From Taenia hydatigena (lineage: Eukaryota; Platyhelminthes; Cestoda; Cyclophyllidea; Taeniidae): DNA of 64,000 bases. The notes beneath the pieces were generated by a model. It was not told the origin of the DNA. It ran no database searches and worked only from the letters and a program-made list of their open reading frames with translations. Location of the stretch: the NCBI GenBank assembly GCA_036345935.2, contig JADWOT020000235.1, positions 109,001 to 173,000 on the forward strand, read 5' to 3'. This document shows, piece by piece, positions 1 to 12,059 of this stretch (positions within the stretch are counted from its first letter, which is position 1; every line of letters starts with the position of its first letter). Made by a program: the position numbers and the translations under genes.

Positions 1-243
1 ACATCAATGGTAATTTTACGAAATGTAGAAAATTGCATCTGCCATTATAAAATAGTTTGCCATGGTTAATCCTCAATCGCTAAATAAGATGCAAGATTGT
101 CAGTCAATTCTTTTCTGGATCAGTATAAACCTGCAGTGAGATTAAGCGACGCGTTTGACAAGTACAAATTTTGCGTTATAATAGCTGAAGTGAGCGTGGT
201 AGTCGATGGTTTGCACAGACTTACATTATTTAATGCGCTGTAG

Positions 244-368
244 GCAAACCCACCGGTGCTGGTAGTTGCTGACGACAATGCAGTCCCTCCTGAATTTCAA
301 TCATGTGGATGCTTTCCAATGCAAGTGCAGTCATACATTCCTGTTTTACCCAAAACGGCCCAATGGCA
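244..368 (+). CDS. Weak candidate internal exon, unknown protein
   Basis: This stretch is open for 41 codons. It starts after an AG acceptor (gcgctgtag) and ends at a good GTGAGT donor. The translation begins ANPPVLVVADDNAVPPEF and contains a CGC motif, and I recognise no family. A 41-codon open frame between plausible splice sites can arise by chance, so this is only a candidate. No neighbouring exon was found to support it. Confidence 0.2.
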
Positions 369-1627
369 GTGAGTTCTTACTGCGCATAAGGGCTTCTGAG
401 GTCTTATTTTAGTTCATTGCATTTGTAATGGGTAGACAACGATAAATCCGGTAATCATGGTGACTACGTGGCTTTATAGCAATGTGTTAACGTAGCCCCA
501 GCACCAGCCGTTATAAACTCCCCATCTTTGGCACAAATCAAATCCACGGTGGCTTGCCCTGATAATCGCTGGCATTAGAAGACTTTACATGTTCAGTATC
601 TAAGCTTTATCTCTCTTTGTTTATAAAGCTTACTTTCATTACATTTGGGTTAACTTATTCGCATTCTAATGGCGATCACTTACATTGCTAAAGGTTTGGG
701 TGCAAAATAGCTCACAACTTAAAAGTACTGATGCATATCTAAATTGGCTTCTAAGGTGTGCAGCTACCTTGACGCTTCCGGCTAAATGAGGATGTCAGAT
801 GGCGGCACGTTTACATTAATTATTGTGCTAGACAACCATCTCTGCCAGTCGCTTTTCTTCAAACATTCTCGAATTCCACCCGAAATTCTTCCAAAACTCT
901 TCCATATAATGGAGGCGATCGGAACCCCACTGACCTTTTCGACTCATATTTGACCCCAACGCATGTTTTTGTTTAAAGCATCAAAACTTTGATTCGCCAA
1001 TTGATCCTTAACAAATAAAAACGGTTGTTCTCGCAACCTGCGCGCGGTCAGAAGTACGCTTTTGTTCTAGCTAAGAAACAGCGAAAACGACCAAAACCTT
1101 TGCGCCTTCAAAAGCAGTGATGTGTTTTTTTTTCTTTGCCTCTGATTTAGTTGGCTGGGTAATTTAGCAAGTAATAGCCCACTAAAGCCGTACGATTGTC
1201 ATACTAAGGGTCAACACGGCATTCAAATTTGTTCAATTCTGCGCAAGGGCTGATGCTCTGGGCTGCGACTAATAAGTTTTGTCGTGTTAGAATAAAACAA
1301 TTGTCGATTTCGCGGAGAGGATAAAGCACCACATGGGGTACGGCCAATAAAGCTGATAGTAGAAATCGAATAGCGAACATCCGCCTATCTTCCTTGCCCG
1401 TCGTCGCCTGCTGGCACGCCTGCTTCATAAGGCATCTACCGTAAGCACAGCCGCAAACACTGCCGTGGCGTCATTGGTAGCAGAATTACCTCGTACTTAC
1501 AAAAACTTTAAAATCGCTGCATTGCGCTTGCAAAAAATGGGCTGATATAAGAAGGATGCGCGCTGTTTGACTGCAGCAGTTGATAATGATGAAGAGGGAA
1601 AGAGGGTAAAGTTGAACGCTAATTACT

Positions 1628-1699
1628 AGTTTCGTGGCCTAATGGGTAAAGCGTCTGACTCCAGATCGGAGGATTACGAGTTTGAGTTCTTTTAGGGCA
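1628..1699 (+). pseudogene. tRNA-Trp(CCA)-like relic
   Basis: The internal promoter boxes are present: A box TGGCCTAATGG and a B-box-like AGTTTGAGTTC. The anticodon arm TCTGA-CTCCAGA-TCGGA has all five pairs possible (one G-U), and its loop carries anticodon CCA at 1661-1663. The sequence around the anticodon is that of eukaryotic tRNA-Trp. The acceptor stem and T stem no longer pair well, so it is probably a pseudogene or a tRNA-derived SINE head rather than a working tRNA. Confidence 0.6.
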
Positions 1700-4338
1700 A
1701 TGAAATTCCCTTATCCCATCCGCTGCTTGCGATGGCACAAAGCGAAGTTAGGCAGCACCATACGACTTCATTCGTGTTCTTGTTACTAAACTAATGGCGA
1801 ATGTGTTGATGTCAGCTTGGTTCCTGTAGGTGGCAACAAGATTACTGCCGCATAACAAGGTGAGGATGTCGAGCAGCTACGTCTTTACGAAGTAGAGCAT
1901 AATTTAGGCGCTTTAGCTTTATTCACAGCTGTCGCTTGCAGTGCGCAAATAGACCTAATTAGGTAGAATATGTTCAGATAGATACGTCATTTATTGGAGA
2001 ACTAAAAAATGCTAATTAGAGTAAGATGGGATGCGTTAGAGCCTCATAATTGAGAATGAATGGCAGTCGCCAAAAGAGCTGCGAAGAGATTGGTAAACTT
2101 TGTAGTTGCATCAGAGTAGGATCGAAGAAAATGGTTGGACATCGAGGGAGTGCGTATAAGGGCCACTTACATAATTAATTGGTAAATGATTAATAAGTGC
2201 GCAGGTGGGTGAACAGGCTACCCAATAATTGCCCTAATTTTGCTGCTAGTAGACTCACTAGAAAACGAAGAATTGAACTGGTAATTCTATGCTTCATGGG
2301 TAGTTGTCATGTAAGTACGCTTAGGTATTTGGATGGTCGAGTTGCAATACCACACGCCATTGGTATTGAACACGATGGAGTGGGTGAGCGTTTTCACTTC
2401 TTGCCATAAATGAGCAGCAACCTTCACCCTTATCACCTCTGTCCTCTTTGTCAATGTTACCCTAAGTACCATCATTGTCGCTACGTCATTTATGCAAACG
2501 ACGTTTTACACATTACACGCTTACCTGCTTAGGTGTCTAAGGCACGTGGCTATAACTTAGGGCTTAATACCTTCTTTTCTAACAGCTACATTTTCCGGCA
2601 CAACCTTCTCTGCAACTAGCCGTATACTATAGCGGTCACCCTTCATATTGGTTAAAAGTTCTGGTGTCCAGGTTGTCCACTTACGAGGCAAATTACTTAA
2701 TGTGGGTGGTGCTCGCTACAGTTCTAACTGAATAACATTTTGGTCTCCTGCAAATCACTTTTATTTTATTGGCATGAAGGTGCCTTTTATAAGCGTTAAA
2801 GGGTTCAGTAGGTTCTAACGCTATTCCCCTTGGCGGCGAAGAGCTGCCTACTGGCACCCAGTAGGATGCTGCAAGAAAGGGAACTTACAAAAGCTGCAAG
2901 GATTTTAGTAAAGATTGCCTGTGAGAGAAAATTATTTTAACCTTATAGACTCCCCTATACAGCATCACTGGCAAACATTTCCTAAGCTTTGTAAAGCCAG
3001 TCTTATTTAATCAAGCACTCATTCTGAATTCTGAGCTTCACCTAATAGCATGAAGCAGCAGTTCCAAATACAACATCGGCCAGTGAGCTCTGACTTCAAT
3101 GAGTGTGATATCAAGAGCACGTAATAAAATCGCGATCCACCATTTCCACTAGGCCAAAGTTCAGCTGTTTCTGCGTTCACTGGTGGCTGGTTTGGGGTGT
3201 GTTCAATAGCATTTTACTTGAAGAAACTGCATAGTTTCCTTAAACAGCATGACATTCCTAGCCTCCTCTCACCACTTCTCGTGCCTTTCTGTCCAAATAT
3301 CCATCCCTCTGCCTATTAAACCATCTATCAAACAAGGATAATTAACATTCGTTTATTCTCGGACGTGCCTGCGGTTCATTGAATAACACAAAAGACCTGC
3401 ATATTCCTTTCCATACACACACATAAAGCCTAAAAGTCAAAAATGTGAAAGGCTAAAATAGCGGACGGACGTACGAATCCTTCTTCAGGTGGTAGCTGTA
3501 GAGAGGAGATCTGCATGCTGTGAGCAAATATCAAAGCAAAGACCTAGCTGAACTTAGAGTGAACTTTCGCAATGATAAATTTAGGCTAAGGTCCAACTTC
3601 TCACATAGACGTAGGACAGATCGGGCACTAGCGCCATGACCAATTGCCTAATTCTTCTCGATAGCAGTGCCGGAATTGTTGATGACCTCGATCGCCTTAT
3701 AATCCGCATTAAAAGCCGCTGTAAGGGTACGCCTCATCTATAATACCAGGAGGGACCAACCCCTGAATTCGTAATAAATGCACGGCCTCCTCAAGTAGTA
3801 TGTGATTGGATATGCGCGCTTAGGATGCATCCTATCACTCAGATAGAGACTAAGAAAAACAATTTTCTTGCGACAAAGATGCATCAAGCATTGCCACTTC
3901 GCATCGCAAAATAACAAGCATGACCGATTATTCCTATAAAACCACATAATTCTGCCCTGGCCGGGTGGCAAGGACATTATGCTGGTAAAATCTATAGAAA
4001 GTATAACCTGACTAAACCAATAGTAAAATCAAGAATAGTTAATTTCAGCACTGGATTAATGTAACCATTACACATAACACGCACTTCAGAGAAAAAAATG
4101 CAGTGAAAACAAAATACCGTAATAAGAGAAACTAAACAACCCAAAGCGAGGGAGTCGAACACCTCAGTAACGAGATTACCATAAAAGCAAGGGAGAAAAA
4201 CGCACCAGGCTTGTTTCTTGGACGAGTAGAGGAGAGCGGAACAGTAGGTTTCGCGTTTTTAGTAGGATTTTGAAGTGTAGAAGGGAAGGGTTGATTGTCT
4301 ACGAGGATCCTGTTAAAGTCGAACGAGAAACAACTTAC

Positions 4339-4513
4339 AGCCGGCCATAATTTTCAGATAATTCAATTTCTCCTTGAGGGCATCAATTTCTCGTTTGAGC
4401 TGAGCATTGCTTTCGGCGTACACCATCTCAGTGTGCTTAATTGCACTCTCATCACAAGTGGCGAGAAGAGAGATCTTATCCCCGACAATCTCAGCAAGTT
4501 CCTCGGAGGTCAT
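4339..4513 (-). CDS. First coding exon of an AIMP1-like protein (coiled coil)
   Basis: The exon starts at an ATG with A at -3 (4513) and runs 58 codons plus one base to a consensus donor GTAAGT. The start is MTSEELAEIVGDK. Residues about 33-58 are a charged coiled coil, including SNAQLKREIDALKEKL followed by an Ile-x-x-Gly stretch. This aligns with the N-terminal leucine-zipper segment of AIMP1/p43 (motif NAKLKKEIEELK), which in animals anchors AIMP1 to arginyl-tRNA synthetase in the multisynthetase complex. Later exons should lie to the left, but none was recognised. Two exons coding the AIMP1-type C-terminal domain lie on the same strand to the right (10200-12153), which is upstream, so they cannot follow this exon in one collinear transcript. 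Another coiled-coil protein is possible. Confidence 0.55.
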
Positions 4514-4879
4514 TTTAATTAATATGAGGGCTGTGATTGGTAAAAACGCATGCCAGTGTTTTTGAAAGTTAACTTTAAGTAGAACTACACAGCGAATTGG
4601 CAAGAAAAAGCACCAAAACAAGTTATTGATTCCATTTTTGTAAAATTAAACAGTTCATCCTAGAACTGCATTTGGGGCAATATCGGTCAAGCAACAATGA
4701 TATTTCCACATCAATGGTGGTAAAAATGTAGCATCCCCCAAAATGTGACCTTATTTTCCAAAAATATTTGCCATCTAACTAAATCTGTCAACTGGGCTAG
4801 CAGTTAAAAATGAAGTAGGTGTCCAGTTCCATTAGGGATTAAGCAACAGCAGCCTACACACTTGCTCCCTAATGCAAAT

Positions 4880-5560
4880 GCTGAATGAGGTCATGCTTAC
4901 AACAGCCTTGCTAAACAATTTTAAATTGTTCTTTGTGTATTATGATTCGACATACGGGTTTTGATTTTATCAGTTTCCTTTGTCAGAAAATGCGGTTAAT
5001 TTATCTTAAATTCGTTGTCTATAATTCGTGCACCTCGTTTTTAGGTCCTAATTTTGTTCCACTTTTTGCTTAAGCTATTTCGAGAGTCTATAAATCCATT
5101 AGATTGCTGATGGCAGAAACTGTTTTCTTGCACAAATTATTCTTCTTAATCCTTAATTTGTGCTTGTTCTTTTTTTGTATTTACAATATCTTTGAATATT
5201 TCGTTTGTCAAGACCGTAAAGAAACTGCCCGTTCAGCAAGCATATTGCTAAAGGTGTTTGCAAAAATATATCACTAGCTTAAGTCATTTTCTACGTTGGA
5301 ATATTTTTGTCATTCTGTAGGAAGCTTGCAGCTTGGGTCAGCTTTGTAATGACTTACCCCGCATATCTGTGATCATCAAACTAATATATCACACCCATTT
5401 TCAAGATAGCGCACTGAGAAAATTTAAGCGCCAGCAATATAACGAAGTAGGCCTCTAAAGCCTTTTAACAAGCCTCTTAGTCGCGTTGATGTCAATGTGT
5501 TGCGGCGTTATTCTATTCTTTACGAAATGCATTTTCTTCTGACTTTGCACATTCATATCT
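4880..5560 (+). repeat. Dispersed repeat R1, copy 1
   Basis: This diverged direct copy matches about 12385-13070 along its whole length with many substitutions and small indels. Shared landmarks are ttcttaatccttaa, the tcaagatagc/tcaagacagc block and cctctaaag-cttttaacaa. It has no long open frame. It lies just upstream (minus sense) of the AIMP1-like exon. Confidence 0.65.
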
Positions 5561-6365
5561 GCTTAGCCTTTCTAATAATCGAACACATACATAAGGTCAC
5601 TCCCGTATGGTGCTGCCTGATCATCATTCTCTACCTTCTAGGCTCTTAAGACGGCAAAATCTAATAGCCCAGCGAAGGCTTGCCTTCCGTTTCTGCAACC
5701 AGCTATCTGAATTAGACCACATCAACCGAAGACTTAGTTTTGCACTTTCTCCGCTCATCAAGCCTTTAATTCGCGTAAATACTAAAATACTGAAGCCTTT
5801 TAACATTTACGGATGAGTACAACTTAAGGAGTGTTGAACAAATCTCTGCCTGAGCTGACTTCACTCTCGGCACAAATCAGGTGGTGAAGTTATGTTAAGG
5901 CAGCTGCTCCCACCAAAATTAAAATTGGTGTTAATAGCTAAGTAGGAGTACGAAAAAAGCATGTGGTTTTCTCTTTTACCTTACTGGCTGATGAATCCGG
6001 CCCTGATAAATGCAGCGCATAAAGCTTAAACGTTTAAGACTAAGAATTGTGTTGCGTTTAACTCCATTCGAACAGAATTCCTTGAGCCAATATCAAAGGC
6101 AAGGAGCTATGGGGCCTTACAGCTGTGTATGGATTCTGTGCTTCCGTTTTTGATTCAAAGGATCAAAACAAATTGCCTTTCATACCGCTGAGTTTTATCC
6201 AACTTCCCTAAACGACTCAGCAAAGTGAACTGATTAAATTGCAAGGTAAGAAATAGGGAGGATGGAAGCAGCTAGTCAGATTCCTTTGGTTTGTTACCAT
6301 GCCTTTCTGTCACTAAATAAAGCCACCTGCTGCAAATAGCTTAATCCCAAGGGACAACACCTCCT
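5561..6365. other. No supported gene
   Basis: Both strands are open for about 60 codons at 5607-5816, but neither translation is recognisable. A GTAAGA donor-like site at 6246 follows only a very short possible exon. I see nothing firm here. Confidence 0.5.
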
Positions 6366-7960
6366 TCAGCAAGTCATTGATGGCTGAAAGTCACTTCATT
6401 TAATGTGCTAGCAGCCGAGTGGAATGTAGACTCCGGGTCTGGTTATGGTAAAATGCAAGCGCAACTGTGTGGAAAAGATAATAGAATGTAACAAGGAGTG
6501 GATAAATAAGGTGAGGTAGAGGAGACCGGCAATCGGGAGCCTTCCATCATCGCCATCCACGCCCGTATTAGCTCGATCTGACGTAGAAGAACCTCAACAA
6601 TAAGATAGAAATCAGAGATCTATGCTTAATACAGTCATCTACATCCTCTGCTACAATTATTATAGCTCATCGCAGACCCTTGTCATTTGGTCTTTTCTCC
6701 CGTTGTGCAAATTAGGATAAAGATACGCCCGCTAGTGGTTTGAACTGCAGACGACCATCTACCTACCATATTGGCTATATTCGGTTTTTGTCATTTTATT
6801 TGTCTGTATACTCGGCTCTTCGCGGGAACTGGCAAAGGCTTCGCAGTAAGCGCACGATCGTGTATAGCACAGCGCAAATGCATTTGTCTTTCTAATTATC
6901 CAGGTTCATATTTTGCACTTTTGAGAGTTGGATCAAATAGCACACCAAAAAAGCGGTTACGAAGAAATAATTCCTTTATTGTTGAAGTAAACCTCGTGTA
7001 GTTGTACGTCTGCGTAAACAACTATAATCTGCATTCCCAATTGTCATAATTCTTTTTAATATTCTTAGGCCACCTGATATTTAGCTTCACCCAAGTCAGA
7101 TTAAAACTTTCTGCTTGGCTAATTGTTTTATTGGTTAACAAATATAGTTGGTAACTAAATCGACTTCATTCACTTTATTTGCATCTATTCCACCTCTCGG
7201 ATTTCGCTCCATTTTTCAGTCACCTCCAATCCAAAAGGTTGGATAGAAAACGGAGCAAATGTGTCAAAGAAAAGCAGTGCAAAACGTAAAATAGAATCAT
7301 CCAGAAAAGGAGAAGGACTGAAAGAGAAAGTGATGATAGTAAAAGCGTCAACAGAAATAAAGTTGAAGTGACCTGAATCGTCACTGGATTCAAATCAGTA
7401 TATACCGGTCAAATTTCAATTAGAATTTTGAGGCCATCCTAATGGTAGCTCAGCCATCAAAGCAGGCAGAAGTGCTTTTGAAAATATAGTTAGCTAGATA
7501 GCCGATTAGCTAGGACATTTGACATTACCTGGTTATCCAAACATGCAGGTAGACGCTTAACCAAACAGTGTCGGATCCAGCCAGTTAAGTGTTCAGCCAA
7601 ACCGGCAAGTCTGTGTAGCAGGCAAATAACTAGGCACCCAAACAGCCAGGTATAAAAGCCAGCCAGTTCAGAGGGCCAAGCAATCGTGCAAAGAGCAAAG
7701 ATGAACACAGTTAGGTGCAGATCGAGAGCATTTGTTGCAGGAATGGTAGGGGTTAAATAAGAATGATGCATCGCCATCTCGCTCTAGCCTCCGCTAAATA
7801 TATGTATCATGCCTCAGCATTATGTGCTTAATTGTCTTCAAGGAAGCCTCGGCCGGTACTGTTGTACGTGCTGTGCGCCAACAAAATTAAGAACAGTTCT
7901 TCTGGCCCAAGGCACCGAAGGTGCTATGCAAAAAGCTAGCCTTATATTATCCCGCTTATC
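6366..7960 (+). repeat. Dispersed repeat R3, copy 1 (interrupted)
   Basis: This matches 26545-27690 in the same orientation. Shared blocks include tgaactgca-gaccatc, gtatagcacagcg, the gaagtgacctgaa block and cctcagcattatg. The two copies run in parallel except that copy 1 carries about 430 extra bases at 7381-7811. Its first 350 bases recur directly after its end, at 7970-8325. There are no coding remains I can identify. Confidence 0.65.
7381..7811. mobile_element. Insertion inside R3, CAGCCA-rich
   Basis: The other R3 copy reads straight from cctgaa into cctcagcattatg at 27494-27515, so this block looks inserted. It is rich in degenerate CAG/CCAGCCA and GCCAAAC words, and similar wording recurs at about 30955-31260. 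I could not identify a clear target-site duplication or terminal repeats, so the element type is unknown. Confidence 0.4.
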
Positions 7961-7969
7961 TTTTTTAGG

Positions 7970-8325
7970 AAATCATTAATGGCTGAAAGCCGCTTTACTT
8001 AACGTGTTAGTAACCAAGGCTAGCTTAGAGTCCAGACTGGGTTGCATTGAAGTGGGAGCACAATTAAATTAAGCAGTAGGGAGTGAATGGAGAGGACAAT
8101 AGTATGAAGCGGGAAGCAGATAAGTGAAGTGGGATAGAGTGGACCAGCAGTCTTGAGATTTTTATCTTCGTCAGCCAATTCTGTACTAACCCGAACCGAC
8201 GCAAGGGCCCTAATGGTAAGAGATCTTACATGTAATCTAGCCATCAACATCCTCTGTTCTAGTGATTTTAGCTCATTTAGATATTACACATTTGGTCTCT
8301 CTTCCTATTGTTGCTGAATCGGTTG
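7970..8325 (+). repeat. R3 terminal segment, second direct copy
   Basis: This matches 6366-6715 (atggctgaaag-cactt block, the purine-rich tract, and catcctctg...tagctcat). It lies directly after R3 copy 1 in the same orientation. The arrangement is either two tandem units with the second truncated, or a 1.6-kb element with about 350-bp direct terminal repeats. Confidence 0.55.
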
Positions 8326-8329
8326 ACTT

Positions 8330-10199
8330 ACCAACAAATGACTCATGCAATTTGGGACTTACACCGTCAAAACACTGTAATCAGACATGCTTATTTATGA
8401 TCCTGTAGATCAGAACCACCGAGAAAGAGATGCCACGCGAAAACAAGTATGGGTGCGTGCTTCTATTTCTTAATCTTCAGCTGATCAACTTTGGCCTACA
8501 GCCACGTGGATTGTGAAGCATTCTTAACTATAAAGCCATTTTCGCGATAAATTTTGAAACCCCCCTTCCTTGGTTCATCACTAAAGCTGCATGATCAATC
8601 TTTCTGCAAGCCGATCCACCTGTCATGGGTATGCCATAACATGAGAGCCTTAGTCTTGTTGGTGGGTATCGTAGGAAACAAACCTATTTGTCAGCCCATC
8701 CTCAAATTACTATAAACGCTCATCAGCTTGAGCCAAAATGATCTAACTATACGGCTTTCCTTGATGCATACTGCTAATTGCGTCAAAATCTCTGCAATTA
8801 TAATTCTTAAAGAAAGTATACCACCTACCAGAAGAAACAGATGCTAGTACTCGACACAAAACTGCCTTTGCTTTGTACGAACAACTAAGAAAAAAACAGG
8901 TGCACATTGAATTATACGCTCTGCCTAGGAGATCTGTGCATCCACCTAAGTAGGGGCCTTGATGACAGCATCAAGGCTGTTCCTCAGCTTTTGGAACCCA
9001 CCCTTGTAAGTGACTATTTGCGCACCGTCCACGCGCATGTCAGACATCCCTTGCTCCCCCACTTTCTTTATGGGATGAAGCCGAGCATCCAGTTCGCCTA
9101 AAAGGAAGGCGTAAAAGAAGTAAAATGAGCTGTGCTACTTAAGTAAAGTGAAATTCTTACGAACGCCTATCTTTATTGCCCACTACTCTTAAAGAAAAAC
9201 CATGGCCTAAAGTCATGCAAATGTTACAAAGTGCATTACTGCAGTGAATGGCGGTGACACTTACCACTATTTTATCATCTGACGCTTCCATGAGGTAGAT
9301 GTTCCACGCAGTCACTGTAAGTCCACCAATCTATGCCATAGCAGACGCCTGCACCCTCAACGAACTCATCAGAAGCTTTCTGTTTCTTGTCCGGTTTCTG
9401 GAAGTTCTAGAACGTCTCGGATTTTGCAATCTCTTAAGGTTCTCCTAATTGGTAAATGTTGCAAACAAAAGAACTTAATTCACCGATATTCACCGGCATC
9501 GGTGCTGATGCGAATGCGGCAGGTATACGAAAAGGGATAAACACGTCACTTATTCCTCAAAAAGCAGTAGTTTCTTACTTGCGAGTTATGCTCTCTAATT
9601 GATCACACAGGTTGTGCAATGTATTTTATTGTTTTTGATTAAAAATACAAAAGAAAATGATTTCACACATGCGCAAGCATTAATGATGAAATCCGTGCAT
9701 CCCTAGCCCTTCACGAAACTAAACTTTGAAAATCTTATTAGCAAAGCATTAAGTATTAGAAATGGGAAGCAGGGATGAAAAACATGTACAGCAACCAACG
9801 ATCATTTTCACTACAAACATGTAGCGGTTCTTCGAGTTGGAATAAAGCCCTTCTTTTAATGACAGTTCCTAAAACATTTGATATCTACACCTGAAAGACC
9901 AAAAAATAGCATAGAATCATTTTTTATCATCTCACTTGTGCAAACAGCTCCTAAGATCTTAACTGGGCCTATGGTGAATTATCTACAAGTCGAGGAACAA
10001 CCTGAATGCCCTTTTAAAGTCTCACAAGCCATCAGTAGAAAGCAAAAGCCAATGCAACTTCAAGATTGGAAAGTTGTTAGAAATTTGGCACTATTCTCGT
10101 AGCCTTCAGTAAATTATCCTAAGTTGATGCAGATGTGACGGAGAAGATAGAGAGCATGCCTCTAAAGCCCAAGACTCTATAATAGAATGCAGATTTTAA
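8330..10199. other. No firm gene; hairpin and a candidate mini-exon
   Basis: A perfect 9-bp inverted repeat with a 4-nt loop lies at 8956-8977. On the minus strand 9265-9314 is a 50-nt open segment between a TTACAG acceptor and a GTAAGT donor that reads TAWNIYLMEASDDKIV. It has no recognised homology, so it is not called as a gene. The rest is featureless. Confidence 0.4.
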
Positions 10200-10430
10200 C
10201 TAGCCATGATAGCCCTCCACGTAGACCCTGTCACCCAGCGCTAAATCCGTAGGACCCTCAATAACTAGAGGTTCCACTCTACCGTTGGTGTCGGCGGCGA
10301 ACATCAGCATACCCTGCGACTCGCTGCCACGCATCTTGACAAGTTTGAGATCGCACACAGAGATGCCCACTAATCCTTGCGTCCTCTCAATGGGCACATG
10401 CGGCATGAGGCCGCCTTTACCTAGGTCCAC
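10200..10430 (-). CDS. EMAP II-type tRNA-binding domain, C-terminal exon
   Basis: The exon follows a CTAG acceptor, is in phase 0 with the exon at 12060-12153, and ends at TAG. It contains the family hallmark KMRGSESQGMLMFAAD, preceded by a C-D-L-K element and followed by VEPL and GDRVYVEGYHG. This OB fold occurs at the C terminus of AIMP1/p43, cytosolic tyrosyl-tRNA synthetase and some methionyl-tRNA synthetases, where it binds tRNA. The VEPL and VEGY residues recall tyrosyl-tRNA synthetase, while the first half of the domain (other exon) recalls AIMP1. Two oddities: the usual PRTVVSG segment of the core is missing between VDLG and GLMPHVP, and the frame stops right after EGYHG, where relatives continue for about 50 residues. 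A weak phase-2 donor (GTTAAA) overlaps the stop, so either a further exon or a decayed gene is possible. Confidence 0.8.
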   Translation of the reverse strand: MDLGKGGLMPHVPIERTQGLVGISVCDLKLVKMRGSESQGMLMFAADTNGRVEPLVIEGPTDLALGDRVYVEGYHG

Positions 10431-12059
10431 CTAGCGAGATGAAGGTAGAGAAATCACTATACAGGAGTCAAAATTGGGAAAAGTGACCACAGAATACATT
10501 GAGAGTTTGGAAGATTAGGCAGACAGTGGAATGCGATGACGACAGTTGCATAAATTTGACGGACTTTTAAGAGGTAGAGCTTCCTGAAGAATGCAGCCAG
10601 CAAAATGAAGCAAAGCTGCTTCTAAGATCACATCTGTGCTGCTAAATAATCAGGCAGTCATGCAGCTGAATCAGTCGTATTAATGCTCCAAATTGGCTTA
10701 TTACTTGTACTTCGTGCAAGACTTCGGCCATTAAAACCCATTTGGTCCAGCTCGCAAATTTTATGGTGCTTCAGAGTATGCAGCCAAGAATCTAGTTAGC
10801 ACTGCCTTCAAAATATTGACAGAATAAATAAGTATTTTGAACCTAGCTTGCAAATCGCTGGGGCTGGTTCAAGCTGCTATCACATCAAAATATTTAAAAT
10901 CATTTTATCAAATGAAAAATTTAGAGCCCTTGTTTTTAGATCCTAATTCCGCAATGGCAAAAGATCAGCACGATCTAGAAGTTTCTTGAGGGAAAGTTGG
11001 ATCGAAATAAATCATTGTACAGAGTGGACTAAAGTGCTAAAAGATCATCTTCTTGAAGGATCAAAGTTGCAAAAGGGATGAGCGCCCGCATTTAGTGTGG
11101 GTTTCTATTTGCCAGTAATTCCAGCGTTTAAGTTTCGATTCTCGAATCTGAAGACGACTTAAGCCTATACATTTTAAGAAATGAAACACTGTGAATCCCT
11201 TTTGATAATCCGGGATTCCTAGTCACTAAGGCATATAAAATTTGTAGCCGGTTACCGTAAAAGTATTATCTAATTGACAAGAAGCGTTAGGCACTGCGAA
11301 CGATTTTATCATTTAAAGATTAAACTGCCAAATTCATCCCTGGTCCCTTGTCGTCTTGCCGATTCGAAACATAGATTAATGCTCTTACAACCAATTGGCA
11401 AGAAAATTGCCATATCTACTAGATTATCTGTTATGCGTTGGCCTAAGGGGACCGGCAAAGGTATCCACAAGACCTAAGAATTGCCACAAAGTGTCCAACC
11501 TGCGTTACCTTTAGATAAAGGCCATTGAAACAAATCTATTCCGTAAATTATACTGCTACGGCAGAACCATATGATCATTCAAAAGTTTTCCGTTAGTGAC
11601 CGATCTGCAGGAAAACCTTCATTTTTAGGCTTAAATCTGTTTTGGGCGGCTCAAAGCGCGGCTATATTTGTCAGAAATCAAATTAGCAGGAAGAGCAGGA
11701 TCAAAATTTGAACCAAAAGTTAGTTGAAGTTCAGAGTGGTCCTCCAAAACACTATAATGTGAGCATTTATAGCGATAAAGCTGTTACTTAAAAATGCAAG
11801 CATGCAGTCAAGTAACAACCATTTTGAATGCCAAAAAATCAGGTTTGCGAAAGTTAAAACAAGTTGGATCGAGTTAAACTGACTTTTTAAATGTCCAGAG
11901 GTAACGACCATTTAACCGCTCTTTATATCTCGAGGAATTTAGCACTGCCTCCTGCAAAATGTTTAACCGCCCTTAGAAAACGAGTGAACAAGCGCCATGC
12001 TTTTACTATGCTACCACCTTGACAGCAGGATACCTAGGATAAAGGTGCTTGCAGATAAC
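10431..12059 (-). other. Inferred intron of the EMAP II-domain gene
   Basis: The donor GTTATC follows ...VEK in phase 0 and the acceptor CTAG precedes VDLG in phase 0. About 1.6 kb. I see no other feature inside it. Confidence 0.6.

Larger units (their letters stand above)
1..4338. other. Gene-poor stretch
   Basis: I see no coding sequence here that I can identify. Open frames are short and at the level expected by chance. A weak candidate exon (244-368, +) and a tRNA-Trp relic (1628-1699) are listed separately. If the minus-strand gene starting at 4513 continues, its later exons should lie here or beyond the left edge, but I could not recognise them. Confidence 0.5.

Noticed and set aside
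1204..1428. Minus-strand frame with a signal-peptide-like stretch (MFAIRFLLSALLAVP)
   Set aside because: No donor, no partner exon and no recognised mature sequence; hydrophobic stretches are common in random AT-rich frames.
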